From the NCBI GenBank assembly GCA_937942115.1, contig CALDFY010000047.1, positions 1 to 27,817 of the forward strand: DNA of 27,817 nucleotides, read 5' to 3'. Shown here piece after piece: positions 14,285-23,236 of the stretch. The first letter of the stretch is position 1. Each line of letters starts with the position of its first letter. The DNA comes from an uncultured Anaerolineae bacterium. Lineage in GTDB: Bacteria; Chloroflexota; Anaerolineae; B4-G1; DUEL01. The notes beneath the pieces are model-generated. The model was not told the DNA's origin and ran no database searches. It was given only the letters and a program-made list of their open reading frames with translations. The position numbers were made by a program, and so were the translations under genes.

Positions 14285-14333
14285 ACCGCAGAATACACAG
14301 AGCAGCATCTTTGCTCTCTGTGTTCTCTGCGGT
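14285..14333. repeat. ACACAGAG-type imperfect palindrome
   Basis: ACCGCAGAATACACAGAGCA faces TGCTCTCTGTGTTCTCTGCGGT around a short loop. It sits just beyond the stop of the alcohol dehydrogenase gene and may serve as an RNA 3'-end structure. A similar purine-rich palindrome lies at 23920-23980. Confidence 0.7.
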
Positions 14334-14385
14334 GAGTTTTTGCAGTGGACTCAAACGGAGGACGAAGGTGGCCGCCCCTCGTCGG

Positions 14386-15549
14386 TCAGAAATCCACCTC
14401 CCGGCCCTCGTAGGCGTACTGGAAGAGTCGGCGGAGTTCGTCGTAGGATGGCGCGCGGACGGCGGTGACCATCTGGGTGTCGTTGAAGGCGTCGTCCACC
14501 ATCTTATCCAGTTGAGCCTCGTGGGCCTCCCGCTCCACGCCCGCCTCGGCGACCGAGAGGGGGCTTCCAATCTGCTGGGCCAGGTCGCGGATACGGCGGG
14601 CCAGGGCGCGCGCCCCCTCCTCGCCGCCGGCCTGGGAGCAACCGGTCAGCGCGGCCAGTTCGGCGAACCGCTCCGGCGCCTCCCGGGCGCAGAATTCAAT
14701 GGTGTACGGAAGGTAAATGCCCACCGCGCGCCCGTGGGGGATGTGGAACGTGGCACCCAGCGTGTGGCCCATGGCGTGGGCCATAGAGGCCATAGCGTTT
14801 CCGAAACCCATACCGGCGATGGTGGCGGCGTTGTGCATCCGCTCCCGGGCCTCCATATCGGAGCCGTCGGCCACCGCGCGCGGCAGGTACTGAAAGACCA
14901 GGCGGGCCGCCTGGATGCAGAGGCCGTCGCTGATGTCGTTGTGCCAAGTACAGGTGTACCCCTCCACCGCGTGGGTCAGCGCGTCCATGCCGGTATCTGC
15001 CGTCAGCCGGGGCGGCATACCGACCGTCAGCGCGGGGTCCACGATGGCCATGTCGGCGACGTTCTCCCGATTCCCCAGCCCCATTTTCCGCTGCTCCTCG
15101 GTGTCGGTGAGGACGATGGCCCAGGTAATCTCCGCGCCGGTGCCGCTGGTAGTGGGGATGGTGATGAGGCGGGCCTTCTGGCGCAGCCCCAGGCGGACGA
15201 AGGGGTTGATCTCCGCCGGATGGAGGTCGGGCCGTTCGTAGAGAATCCAGATGGCTTTGGCCGCGTCCATCGGCGAGCCGCCGCCCAGGCCGATGATCCA
15301 ATCCGGCTCAAAGGCGCGGGCGACCTCGGCCCCGCGCAGGACCGTTGCCACGCTGGGGTCCGGCTCCACCTCGTCAAAGACCCGGACTTCCAGCCCGGCG
15401 TTCTTCAGGTGGAGCAGGACTTTGTCCACGATGCCCAGTTTCACCAGGGTGGTGTCGGTGACGATGAGCGCGCGACGGCCCTCCAGTTCGTCCAGGGCAT
15501 CCAGCGCGCCCTCCCCGAAGACAACCTGAGGGGAGACGAAATACCACAT
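14386..15549 (-). CDS. Iron-type (group III) alcohol dehydrogenase
   Basis: The product is 387 residues from the ATG at 15549, chosen because AGGAGG lies six bases upstream; an in-frame ATG at 15567 lacks a site. The N-terminal dinucleotide-binding half has GLGGGSPMDAAKA (87-99) and IPTTSGTGAE (131-140). The C-terminal half has likely metal ligands D189 and H193 in GMDALTHAVE, then H262 and H272 in MGHTLGATFHIPHG. Family members reduce aldehydes or oxidise short alcohols, diols or similar compounds with NAD(P)H and Fe(II) or another divalent metal. The substrate is not predictable here. It follows gyrB on the same strand after 72 bases that contain a heptamer array, so co-transcription is possible. 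Confidence 0.93.
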   Translation of the reverse strand: MWYFVSPQVVFGEGALDALDELEGRRALIVTDTTLVKLGIVDKVLLHLKNAGLEVRVFDEVEPDPSVATVLRGAEVARAFEPDWIIGLGGGSPMDAAKAIWILYERPDLHPAEINPFVRLGLRQKARLITIPTTSGTGAEITWAIVLTDTEEQRKMGLGNRENVADMAIVDPALTVGMPPRLTADTGMDALTHAVEGYTCTWHNDISDGLCIQAARLVFQYLPRAVADGSDMEARERMHNAATIAGMGFGNAMASMAHAMGHTLGATFHIPHGRAVGIYLPYTIEFCAREAPERFAELAALTGCSQAGGEEGARALARRIRDLAQQIGSPLSVAEAGVEREAHEAQLDKMVDDAFNDTQMVTAVRAPSYDELRRLFQYAYEGREVDF

Positions 15550-15589
15550 GTTGGCCTCCTGGTACACGGTGTGTGAAACTGAAACGGGA

Positions 15590-15624
15590 AATGCGACATG
15601 CTCCCTGCGACCTGCGCCCTGCTA
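15590..15624. repeat. Heptanucleotide array at the gyrB stop codon
   Basis: Five 7-base units, ending CCTGCGA, CCTGCGC, CCTGCTA. The final CTA is the complement of the gyrB TAG stop, so the array runs exactly to the stop codon. Confidence 0.7.
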
Positions 15625-18600
15625 CACGTCCAGATTCTGCACTTCCTTCGCGTGGGTCTGGATGAACCGGCGGCGAGGGAGAACGGCGTCGCCCATCAGC
15701 ATAGTGAAGATGCGATCGGCCTCCGCCGCGTCCTCTACGGTCACCTGCAGGAGTGTCCGGCGGGCCGGATCCATCGTCGTCTCCCACAACTGCTCCGGGT
15801 TCATCTCCCCCAGCCCTTTGTACCGCTGGATGGTGACCTTATCCCCTAATTTCTGAACCAGGCGGTCTTTCTCTTCGTCTGAATACGCGTAATAGACCTC
15901 TTTGGACGTGGCGATGCGGTACAGAGGTGGCTGAGCAATGTAGAGATGACCCTCTTCAATCAGGGGCTGCATGTAGCGATAGAAGAAGGTGAGCAGGAGC
16001 GTGCGGATGTGGGCCCCATCCACATCGGCATCTGTCATTAAAATAATTTTATTATACCTCAAGCCCTCCAGATTAAACTGATCCCCGATCCCCGTCCCCA
16101 GGGCGGAGATGAGGGCCTGGATTTCCTTGCTGGAGAGGACTTTGTTGATGCTGGCCCGTTCGGTGTTGAGGATTTTGCCCCGCAGGGGCAGAATGGCCTG
16201 GAAGTGACGGTCGCGGCCCTGCTTGGCGCTCCCGCCAGCGCTATCCCCCTCCACGATGAACAACTCCGTCCGCTTGGGGTCCCGCTCCGAGCAATCGGCC
16301 AGTTTCCCCGGCAGGGTGGTGCTTTCCAGGACGGACTTGCGGATGACGAGGTCCCGGGCCTGGCGGGCCGCCGCCCGCGCGCGGGAGGAGGTCAGGCACT
16401 TCTCCACAATCCGCCGGGCCGACGCCGAATCCCGCTCCAGAAACTCCATAAACGCCTCAGCGACCACCGACTCCACAATGCCCTTCACCTCGGCGTTCAT
16501 CAGTTTGACCTTCGTCTGGGACTCAAACTGGGGGTCGGGGTGCTTGACGCTGACGACGGCGGTCAGTCCCTCCCGGACGTCGTCGCCGGAGAAGTTGGGG
16601 TCCTTCTCCTTCAGCAGTCCCGCCTTTCGGGCGTAGTCGTTGATGGTCCGGGTGAGGGCCGCCCGGAGCCCCGTCAGATGGGTGCCGCCGTCCACCGTGT
16701 GGATGGTGTTGGCGAAGGGGTAGACGGATTCGGTGTAGGAGTCGGTGTACTGGATGGCGACCTCCACCCCGACCCCGTCCACCTCTTTCTCCACGTAGAC
16801 GGGCGGATGCAGGGGTTCGCGGTTGCGGTTCAGGTAACGGACGAACGACAGGACGCCGCCCTCAAAGTAGAACGTCATCCGGCGGGGGAAGTCGGCGGGC
16901 CGTTCGTCTATCAGCCGGATGGTGACCCCCCGGGTGACGAAAGCCATTTCGCGCATCCGCTGGGTCAGGACGTCAAACTGATAATCCATATCCTTGAAGA
17001 TGGTGGGGTCAAAGCGGAAAGTGACGGTGGTACCCCGCCGGTCGGTCTTGCCCAGGGTTTCCACCGGGGTGACCGGGACGCCTCGCTCGTATCGCTGACG
17101 GTAACGGAGACCATCCCGGGGGTTATCCACCACGACCTCCAGCCATTCGGAGAGGGCATTGACGGCGGAGACGCCGACGCCGTGGAGGCCGCCGGAGACC
17201 TTGTAGCCCCGACCGCCGAACTTGGCCCCCGCGTGGAGGGTGGTCATGACCAGTTGCAGGGTGGAGATTTTCTTTTCGGGATGGGGTTCGGTGGGGATGC
17301 CCCGCCCGTTGTCCCGGACGGTGATGCTCTGGTCTTTGTGGATGATGACCTCAATCTCATCGCAGGCGCCGGCCAGCGCTTCGTCAATGGAATTGTGGCA
17401 GACGACAGGCCCCCACCCGGCCACGAAATTCTCGCCTCCCGGCACCGAAACGTCGTACACCCACTCGTGCGGATAGTTCTCCAACTCCTCAATCCGCACC
17501 ACTTTTAAGAGGCCCAGGTCTCCGTTGAGAAATTCCGCCCCTTGTCCTTGCAATGTCAGCCGACCCTGCTGTAGCAGGCGGTTCATTTTGGGTCGCGAAA
17601 GGCCTATCTGGCCTCGCCGGTGTGCGGAGCGGGTCATGGAGTCGGAACAGGTCTCCACAATTGCGTCGTAGGGAATACGGTGCACATAGGAGGCTTTATC
17701 GTTCCAGTAGAAATCCGTTTGCCAGCAGTCGGATTGGCTGGTGAAGAAGTAGGTACGCTCGCGGTCCTTGTAACGGAGCGTCACCCGGTGCTTCCGGGAT
17801 GGTTTCCGAGGGATAGGTCTCACCGACCCCGTCTTTCCCAACGAGGCCAGCAGATATTGAAGCCCGGACGCCAGTTCTCTGCTGGCTGTGTTGAAAACGT
17901 ATTTCCCCCGGTCAAAGCCATCCGGGGCAGTGCCGTCCAGGAGATGGCGGACGAATCGGGCGGATGGGTATCCATCCCCAGCCAGGTAGGCGATGAAGTA
18001 GCGTTCGCGCAGATGAAGGGGGAGATTGAAAATCAGATCGGGAACGCGCTTAGAGCCGCTATCCGAGCCGGTGCCTAAAACGTCCTCAAAGAGTACGGCG
18101 ATGATCTCAGGGCCAATCTTGACCGTACTGGCCGAGGCGTGAACGGATATGGGACGGGCCTCGTATCCAAAGGCCTCTTGAATCCGTCGTATCGCGTAGT
18201 CCATTAACTCCGGTTCGTGCGCGCCAAAGGAAAACACAATGGCCCGATACCCATTGGAATGCACCACACACCCCTCGGCGGCATACAGGCCCAGCAGTTC
18301 CACGAGGGCCTGGCTGACCGGCAACCGGGCGGGGAGTTTGCCGTACTTCGTTCCAATCTCTGCATCCTTGAAGGATGCAACGAGGTCGGCCGGCAAACGG
18401 CGCAGCAAATTGAAGGGCAGATAGTCGTAAGAGAGATAATCGTTCCACTGCGTCGGCCGTGTCAGGTAAGGCGAGAGCGCTGCCCGGACCTCATCGTTCA
18501 ACATCGGGCGCACACCGTATAGATAAAATTTATCAGTAACCCGAGGGGGGAGGGCTAACAGTGAGTCCACCAGGTCAATTTGCCGGAGGTATTCCGGAGG

Positions 18601-19140
18601 TTCAACCCACGCGCGCGGCACAACGATGTAGTCGCCGGTCTGCAATTCATCGCCGCGCACCGGTACAACCTGACCCCCTCGGAGGGTAAAGAGCGAGTGG
18701 TAGGCTGTAATCTCAACCCAACGGCCGGTCGCCAGATGAACGCGGTAAATCGGGCTATTCACCCGGTGCCGGAAGAGCGCCGAGATCGGCCGGAAGGCCA
18801 GGCGATAGTCCTGGGGGGAGAAGGTCAGCGCCTTCAGGTCTGAAATGCCGCGCAGCACTTGCATGGACTCGCCGCTCTCCACCTTTTCCGCCTGGCGAGC
18901 CATATACTCATCCACCAGGGCGCCAATAGGCTTTAGACGAAGGCGGCCTCTCTCTAACACAACGATGGGCGTGTCGTAGGTCAGGCTGTTATCCACCACC
19001 TCGTAGACCAGGTGGTGCAGGCCGCGCAGGTCCGTCCCGCCGACGTACATCCCCGGCCGTCGGCGGACGGCCTCCAGCCCCTCCAGCACCTGGACATCTG
19101 CGGCTTCGTAGGTCAGGACCTCGTTCCCTTTTTTGGACAT
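15622..19140 (-). CDS. gyrB: DNA gyrase subunit B precursor containing an intein
   Basis: The reading frame encodes 1172 residues: 640 of GyrB plus a 532-residue intein at residues 52-583. After splicing the junction restores VVDN-SIDEALAG. The GHKL ATPase follows with DNGRGIP, the HAGAKFGG lid and GLHGVGVSAVNAL; the transducer follows; the TOPRIM domain has EGDSAGGSAKQGRD and PLRGKILN, then DADVDGAHIR; the end carries QRYKGLGEMNPEQLW. This is the normal domain set and length. GyrB uses ATP to drive negative supercoiling with GyrA, which is not in the window. ParE cannot be strictly excluded, but the motifs favour GyrB. AGGAGGAGAG precedes the start. Confidence 0.96.
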   Translation of the reverse strand: MSKKGNEVLTYEAADVQVLEGLEAVRRRPGMYVGGTDLRGLHHLVYEVVDNSLTYDTPIVVLERGRLRLKPIGALVDEYMARQAEKVESGESMQVLRGISDLKALTFSPQDYRLAFRPISALFRHRVNSPIYRVHLATGRWVEITAYHSLFTLRGGQVVPVRGDELQTGDYIVVPRAWVEPPEYLRQIDLVDSLLALPPRVTDKFYLYGVRPMLNDEVRAALSPYLTRPTQWNDYLSYDYLPFNLLRRLPADLVASFKDAEIGTKYGKLPARLPVSQALVELLGLYAAEGCVVHSNGYRAIVFSFGAHEPELMDYAIRRIQEAFGYEARPISVHASASTVKIGPEIIAVLFEDVLGTGSDSGSKRVPDLIFNLPLHLRERYFIAYLAGDGYPSARFVRHLLDGTAPDGFDRGKYVFNTASRELASGLQYLLASLGKTGSVRPIPRKPSRKHRVTLRYKDRERTYFFTSQSDCWQTDFYWNDKASYVHRIPYDAIVETCSDSMTRSAHRRGQIGLSRPKMNRLLQQGRLTLQGQGAEFLNGDLGLLKVVRIEELENYPHEWVYDVSVPGGENFVAGWGPVVCHNSIDEALAGACDEIEVIIHKDQSITVRDNGRGIPTEPHPEKKISTLQLVMTTLHAGAKFGGRGYKVSGGLHGVGVSAVNALSEWLEVVVDNPRDGLRYRQRYERGVPVTPVETLGKTDRRGTTVTFRFDPTIFKDMDYQFDVLTQRMREMAFVTRGVTIRLIDERPADFPRRMTFYFEGGVLSFVRYLNRNREPLHPPVYVEKEVDGVGVEVAIQYTDSYTESVYPFANTIHTVDGGTHLTGLRAALTRTINDYARKAGLLKEKDPNFSGDDVREGLTAVVSVKHPDPQFESQTKVKLMNAEVKGIVESVVAEAFMEFLERDSASARRIVEKCLTSSRARAAARQARDLVIRKSVLESTTLPGKLADCSERDPKRTELFIVEGDSAGGSAKQGRDRHFQAILPLRGKILNTERASINKVLSSKEIQALISALGTGIGDQFNLEGLRYNKIILMTDADVDGAHIRTLLLTFFYRYMQPLIEEGHLYIAQPPLYRIATSKEVYYAYSDEEKDRLVQKLGDKVTIQRYKGLGEMNPEQLWETTMDPARRTLLQVTVEDAAEADRIFTMLMGDAVLPRRRFIQTHAKEVQNLDV
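17392..18987 (-). mobile_element. Intein with LAGLIDADG homing endonuclease inside gyrB
   Basis: The 532-residue intein runs from Ser (residue 52 of the precursor, SLTYDTPIVV, block A) to His-Asn (GPVVCHN, block G), followed by Ser of the C-extein. Block B contains TAYH (145-148). Two endonuclease motifs are visible, LLGLYAAEGC (282-291) and FIAYLAGDGY (382-391), each with its acidic residue (E289, D389). Block F is WVYDVSVPGGENFVAGW (560-576). All splicing residues and both catalytic acids are present, so both splicing and homing could be active. The insertion follows N51, equivalent to the Mg-ATP-binding Asn of GyrB, so the unspliced protein cannot hydrolyse ATP. Confidence 0.95.
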
Positions 19141-19159
19141 ACTCTCCTCCTGTCATTTC

Positions 19160-19188
19160 ATTTTACCACAGGTCACGGAAGAGGCCAA
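19160..19188 (-). promoter_or_regulatory. gyrB promoter
   Basis: On the minus strand: TTGGCC (19188-19183), a 17-base spacer and TAAAAT (19165-19160), matching 4 and 5 of 6. The start site would lie about 15 bases before the gyrB ATG, just upstream of its ribosome binding site. Confidence 0.6.
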
Positions 19189-19215
19189 AATGAAGTACGC
19201 ATCTTATCCGTTTTG

Positions 19216-19224
19216 TGGTATACT
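19216..19224 (+). promoter_or_regulatory. Extended -10 promoter of the response regulator
   Basis: TGGTATACT forms an extended -10 (TATACT at 19219-19224, 5 of 6). The -35 region is poor, as expected for extended -10 promoters. It is divergent from the gyrB promoter within about 60 bases. Confidence 0.5.
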
Positions 19225-19310
19225 AACTCCCGAAGATGCTTTCAGGGGGGCGATTCGTGGATGTCGGGGAATCACCTTCGGAATGTCCTTCCAGGAGAGA
19301 GGAGGGGGCC

Positions 19311-20012
19311 GTGAACAAAATCCGGGTGCTGATCGTGGACGATCATCCCTTCTTTCGGGAAGGGTTGCGCCGCGTCATTGTGACAGAAGGGGACCTGGAG
19401 GTCGTCGGCGAAGCCTCGGATGGAGAGGAAGCGATAGAGTGGGTGGATCGCCTGCGGCCCGACGTCGTTGTGATGGATGTCAACCTGCCCCGGATCAACG
19501 GCCTGGAGGCCACGCGCCGGATCAAAGACGTCCATCCAGAGGTCGGCGTGGTGATCCTCACCGCCTATGACGATGAAGAGCAGGTCTATCATGCCGTCCG
19601 GGCGGGGGCGTCGGCCTATCATTCCAAAGACGTCACACCGCAAGAACTGGTGCGGACGATTCGCCATGTCCGCGCGGGCCGGTACGTGCTGCGCCAGGTG
19701 GTGTTGAGTACCGAGCAGGAATTGGGGCGGTGGCTGCGGGACCGGTACCGACAGTTCGGCGGCGACGTGCTGGCCGACGAGCGCCATCTGGCCCCCCTCT
19801 CCAGTCGGGAGATGGAAGTGTTGCGCCTGATGGTGGCCGGGATGAGCAATAAAGAAATCGCCTACCGCCTGGGCATCAGTCACCAGACCGTGAAGAACCA
19901 TGTGACGGCGATTCTCAACAAACTGGGCGTCGCCGACCGGACTCAGGCCACCGTCTACGCGCTGCGACATGGGTGGATTCCACTGAGGTCTTCTGACCAG
20001 TGCCAGACGTAA
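19311..20012 (+). CDS. NarL/FixJ-type response regulator
   Basis: The 233-residue protein starts with GTG at 19311, preceded by GGAGGGGG; an ATG at 19236 would add 25 unrelated residues. The receiver domain has D10-D11, the phosphate acceptor D56 (VVVMDVNLP), T84 and K106 (AYHSKD). A LuxR-type helix-turn-helix follows (about 164-225; LSSREMEVLRLMVAGMSNKE and GISHQTVKNHV). The approximately 50-residue linker between the two is longer than usual. No sensor kinase is nearby, so its signal is unknown. Its end overlaps the COG3894 gene by 13 bases, suggesting co-expression with that redox protein. Confidence 0.93.
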   Translation: MNKIRVLIVDDHPFFREGLRRVIVTEGDLEVVGEASDGEEAIEWVDRLRPDVVVMDVNLPRINGLEATRRIKDVHPEVGVVILTAYDDEEQVYHAVRAGASAYHSKDVTPQELVRTIRHVRAGRYVLRQVVLSTEQELGRWLRDRYRQFGGDVLADERHLAPLSSREMEVLRLMVAGMSNKEIAYRLGISHQTVKNHVTAILNKLGVADRTQATVYALRHGWIPLRSSDQCQT

Positions 20013-21829
20013 CGTCCTCTGTGGTTGCCATTGCCTTTCAACCTCTGGGGAAAAGGGGGACGGTCCCGGCGGGTGTTTCGGTACTGGAAGCGGCCCGGCG
20101 GCTGGGCGTGGGCCTCAGTGGAGTCTGCGGGGGGGCGGGGGTCTGCGGGACCTGCCGGGTAGTGGTTCCCCCGGAGTATCGGGACGCGCTCTCTCCCCTT
20201 TCGGACACGGAGCGGGAGCGGCTGGGTGGAGCGGAACGGGAGCAGGGGGTCCGGCTGGCCTGCCGGGCCCTCATCCGGAGGGCCCTGCAGGTCTTCGTCC
20301 CGCCGGAGTCCCTGACGGCCAGCCAGCGCACCCAGGTGGAGGGCCGCCAGACGCCGGTGCGGATAGACCCCGTCGTCGTCCCCGCCGACCTCTCTCTCCC
20401 TCCTCCCAGCCTTTCCGACCCGCGCAGCGACGCCGAGCGCATCCGGGACGGCCTGGGCCGCCCGGTCCGGGTAGACCTGGAGGTCCTGCGTCGTGCTCCT
20501 TTTCCCCTGCGGGAGTGGGGATGGGTCGCCCGGGCCGTCCTGCGCGGGGACGAAGTGGTCGCCCTCCTGCCCCCGGGTGCCCCGCTGATGGGGGTGGCCG
20601 TAGACCTGGGGACGACGAAACTGGCCGGGTATCTCCTGAATCTGGAGACGGGGGAGACCCTGGCCAGCGCCGGGGCCATGAACCCCCAACTGGCCTACGG
20701 GGAAGATGTGATGGCCCGCATCACGTACGCCCTGCAGGAGCCGGAGGGGGCGGAGCGCCTCCGGCAGGCGGCAGCGGACGGGTTATCTCAACTGGTGGCG
20801 GACCTCTGCAGCCGGGCCGGCGTTCAACCCGAGCAGGTGGTAGAAGCGGTGGTCGTGGGCAATACGGCCATGCACCACCTCTTCCTGGGACTCCCGGTCC
20901 GTCCCCTGGGGCTGGCCCCCTACGTCCCGGTGGAAAGTGCCCCCCTGGACGTCCGGGCCCGGGAGGTCGGCCTTCCCCTGGCCCCGGGGGCGATGGTTCA
21001 CGTCCTGCCCAACGTCGCCGGATTCGTCGGCGCGGACCACGTAGCGGCGCTGCTGGCGACCCGGATGGATGAGGCAGACCGCCCGACGCTCCTGCTGGAC
21101 ATCGGTACCAATACCGAGATTGGCCTTTCCATTGGGGGGAACCTGTTTTCCTGTTCCGCCGCCTCCGGCCCGGCTTTTGAGGGCGCGCATGTCCGCTTCG
21201 GGATGCGCGCAGCGCCCGGAGCGGTGGAGCGGGTGCGCATCATTGAGGGGCGGGTGTACTGGGAGACGGTGGAGGGAGCCCCGCCCGTCGGTATCTGCGG
21301 TTCGGGGATTCTGGACGCGGTCGCCGAATTGCGGCAGGCAGGCTTCCTGAACGGGCGCGGCGGCTGGGCCGACCCGGAAGGCCGGGGCTCTTCTCCGGTC
21401 ATCTCCACCGATAACGGCACGGAGTTTGTCCTGGTCCCGGCGGAGTTTTCCGGCCTGGGGCGCGCGATCACCATCAGCCGGAAGGACGTGGGGGAGATTC
21501 AACTGGCGAAGGCCGCCATTGCGGCGGGCTGGCAGATTCTGCTGGAGGAGGCGGGCATCCGGGAGTCCGACCTGGAGCGGGTGCTGGTCGCCGGCGCCTT
21601 CGGGACGTACATTGACATCGGGCATGCGGTGGCGATGGGGTTGCTTCCGCGCCTGCCCCTGGATCGGTTTGAGCAGGTGGGCAATGTGGCGGGGACAGGG
21701 GCGCGGATGGCGCTCCTTTCCCGCGCCGAACGGGAACGGGCGGCCCACCTGGCCCGGCGGGTCCGCTACGTGGAGTTGACGGTCCACCCCTCCTTCCGGG
21801 AGCGGTTCGCCCAGGCACTGCAACTGTAG
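20000..21829 (+). CDS. COG3894 ferredoxin-ASKHA protein (corrinoid activator type)
   Basis: The 609-residue product starts with GTG at 20000. An N-terminal [2Fe-2S] ferredoxin domain has C43, C49, C52 and C88 (CGGAGVCGTC ... ACRA). A linker leads to an ASKHA ATPase-like region with VDLGTTKLAGY, GNTAMHHLFLG, LLLDIGTNTEIGL, SAASGPAFEGAH, GICGSGILDAV and LVAGAFGTYIDI. Characterised relatives (RACo, RamA-like proteins) use ATP and the iron-sulfur cluster to reduce inactive Co(II) corrinoid methyl-transfer proteins back to Co(I). No corrinoid protein or methyltransferase is in the window, so the partner is unknown. The stop TAG is part of a small hairpin repeat (21827-21851). Confidence 0.9.
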   Translation: MPDVTSSVVAIAFQPLGKRGTVPAGVSVLEAARRLGVGLSGVCGGAGVCGTCRVVVPPEYRDALSPLSDTERERLGGAEREQGVRLACRALIRRALQVFVPPESLTASQRTQVEGRQTPVRIDPVVVPADLSLPPPSLSDPRSDAERIRDGLGRPVRVDLEVLRRAPFPLREWGWVARAVLRGDEVVALLPPGAPLMGVAVDLGTTKLAGYLLNLETGETLASAGAMNPQLAYGEDVMARITYALQEPEGAERLRQAAADGLSQLVADLCSRAGVQPEQVVEAVVVGNTAMHHLFLGLPVRPLGLAPYVPVESAPLDVRAREVGLPLAPGAMVHVLPNVAGFVGADHVAALLATRMDEADRPTLLLDIGTNTEIGLSIGGNLFSCSAASGPAFEGAHVRFGMRAAPGAVERVRIIEGRVYWETVEGAPPVGICGSGILDAVAELRQAGFLNGRGGWADPEGRGSSPVISTDNGTEFVLVPAEFSGLGRAITISRKDVGEIQLAKAAIAAGWQILLEEAGIRESDLERVLVAGAFGTYIDIGHAVAMGLLPRLPLDRFEQVGNVAGTGARMALLSRAERERAAHLARRVRYVELTVHPSFRERFAQALQL

Positions 21830-21851
21830 CGCAACTCCTGTGGAATTGCGC
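21829..21851. repeat. TAGCGCAA-type hairpin after COG3894 gene
   Basis: GCGCAA (21829-21834) pairs with TTGCGC (21846-21851), with TCC/GGA inner pairing. The preceding TA plus the first G form the TAG stop of the upstream gene. Relatives lie at 23896-23915 and 27180-27200. Confidence 0.6.
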
Positions 21852-21866
21852 CACGAGGAGATGGTC

Positions 21867-23171
21867 ATGAGAAGGTTCATGAGATGGGTGCTGATTCTGG
21901 GATGGATACTGGCCTCCGTTGGCCCCGTCGCTGCCCAGGACGGGCGAACGGTCTACGTGCTCACGGTGGACGGCGCCATCACAGCGACCATCAATGACTA
22001 CATCGCCCGGGGCATCCGGCTGGCGGAGCAGAATGAGGCCGAGGCGATGGTCATCCGGCTGAACACCCCCGGCGGGGATTTGTCCTCTACCACCCGCATT
22101 ATGGAACGGCTGGAGAACGCCAAGGTGCCGGTGATTGTCTACGTTTGGCCGCGCGGGGGCATGGCCGCCTCCGCCGGAACGCTCATCCTCCTGGCGGGCC
22201 ACGGGGCGGCGATGGCCCCCCGGACGACCATCGGCGCAGCCCATCCGGTGGTTTCCCCCGGCGCTGAGGAGGCCGTCAGTCCGGAAATGATGGAAAAGGT
22301 CGTCAACGTGATGGCCGAGCACGCCGCCCTCTTCGCCCAGCGGCGCGGCCAGGCGGCAGTGGACTGGGCCCAGCGGGCCATCCGGGAGAGCGCCACGGCC
22401 GGGCCCGAAGAGGCGCTGGAAATGGGGGTGATTGACCTCATTGCGGCCGATATGGACGAGTTGCTCCGGGGCTTTGACGGCCGCACCGTCACCCTGGGGG
22501 ACGGTACGGAGGTGACGTTCCATACCGCCGGGGCGGCCCTCCAGGACGTCCCTCTTTCCCCGATAGAACGGTTGCTTCAGGTATTGATTAACCCCAACGT
22601 CGCCTTTATCTTGCTGACCATCGGCGTGCAGGCCATTCTGATAGAACTCTCCTCTCCGGGCGGGTGGGTCGCGGGCTTCGTCGGCGTCCTCTGTCTGGCC
22701 CTGGCCGCCTACGCGCTGGGCGTCCTTCCCTTCAACTGGCTCGGACTGGTGCTGATAGGTGCGGCGATTGTCCTCTTCATCCTGGACATCAATGCCCCGA
22801 CGCACGGCGCGCTCACCGCAGCCGGGACGGTCACCTTCATCGCCGGCGCGATGATCCTGTTCAACGCGCCGCTTTCCCCCTACGGTCAGATTTCCCTGCC
22901 CCTGGTCATCGTCGTGGGAATCCTGACGGCGCTCTTCTTCGCCTTCGTCATCGCCAAGGCCCTGCAGGCCCAGAAACCCCGCTCCGTCACCGGACGGGAG
23001 GGACTGGTGGGGCGGACAGGAGTCGCCAAAAGCCGTTTAGACCCCGAGGGCTGGGTGCTGGCGGCAGGGGAACTCTGGCGGGCCATCTCCGAAGAGGGGA
23101 CGGTGGAGGAAGGGGAAGAGGTAGAGGTGGTTCGGGTGGAGGGTTTCCGCCTGTATGTGCGTCGGCGCTGA
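21867..23171 (+). CDS. nfeD: Long-form NfeD membrane serine protease (ClpP class)
   Basis: The product is 434 residues from the ATG at 21867, with GAGGAG six bases upstream; ATGs at 21840 and 21861 are less likely. A signal peptide (about 1-23, ending VAAQD) leads to a ClpP/SppA-like domain. NTPGG (66-70), S102 in AASAG and K144 are spaced like the Ser-Lys dyad of the archaeal protease PH1510 (S97, K138). Five or so membrane segments (about 225-375) follow and then a soluble NfeD OB-fold (about 380-434). These proteases are linked to membrane quality control and usually pair with a flotillin/stomatin protein; none is in the window. It follows the COG3894 gene across a 37-base gap containing a hairpin. 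Confidence 0.92.
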   Translation: MRRFMRWVLILGWILASVGPVAAQDGRTVYVLTVDGAITATINDYIARGIRLAEQNEAEAMVIRLNTPGGDLSSTTRIMERLENAKVPVIVYVWPRGGMAASAGTLILLAGHGAAMAPRTTIGAAHPVVSPGAEEAVSPEMMEKVVNVMAEHAALFAQRRGQAAVDWAQRAIRESATAGPEEALEMGVIDLIAADMDELLRGFDGRTVTLGDGTEVTFHTAGAALQDVPLSPIERLLQVLINPNVAFILLTIGVQAILIELSSPGGWVAGFVGVLCLALAAYALGVLPFNWLGLVLIGAAIVLFILDINAPTHGALTAAGTVTFIAGAMILFNAPLSPYGQISLPLVIVVGILTALFFAFVIAKALQAQKPRSVTGREGLVGRTGVAKSRLDPEGWVLAAGELWRAISEEGTVEEGEEVEVVRVEGFRLYVRRR

Positions 23172-23236
23172 ACGTGCCTGGCACGTCCCGAAGCAAACCG
23201 CCTGGCCTGTATCGCAGGCAAACAGCCTACGCCACT

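Noticed and set aside
14311..15576. 421-residue plus-strand frame
   Set aside because: It is antisense to a clear iron-type alcohol dehydrogenase, starts in a palindrome and has no recognisable domain.
16204..17508. 434-residue plus-strand frame
   Set aside because: It lies entirely antisense to gyrB and reflects GC-rich codon use on the opposite strand.
22664..23236. Long upstream extension of the HAD phosphatase frame
   Set aside because: This part is an out-of-frame overlap with nfeD; the conserved HAD domain begins just after the ATG at 23237.
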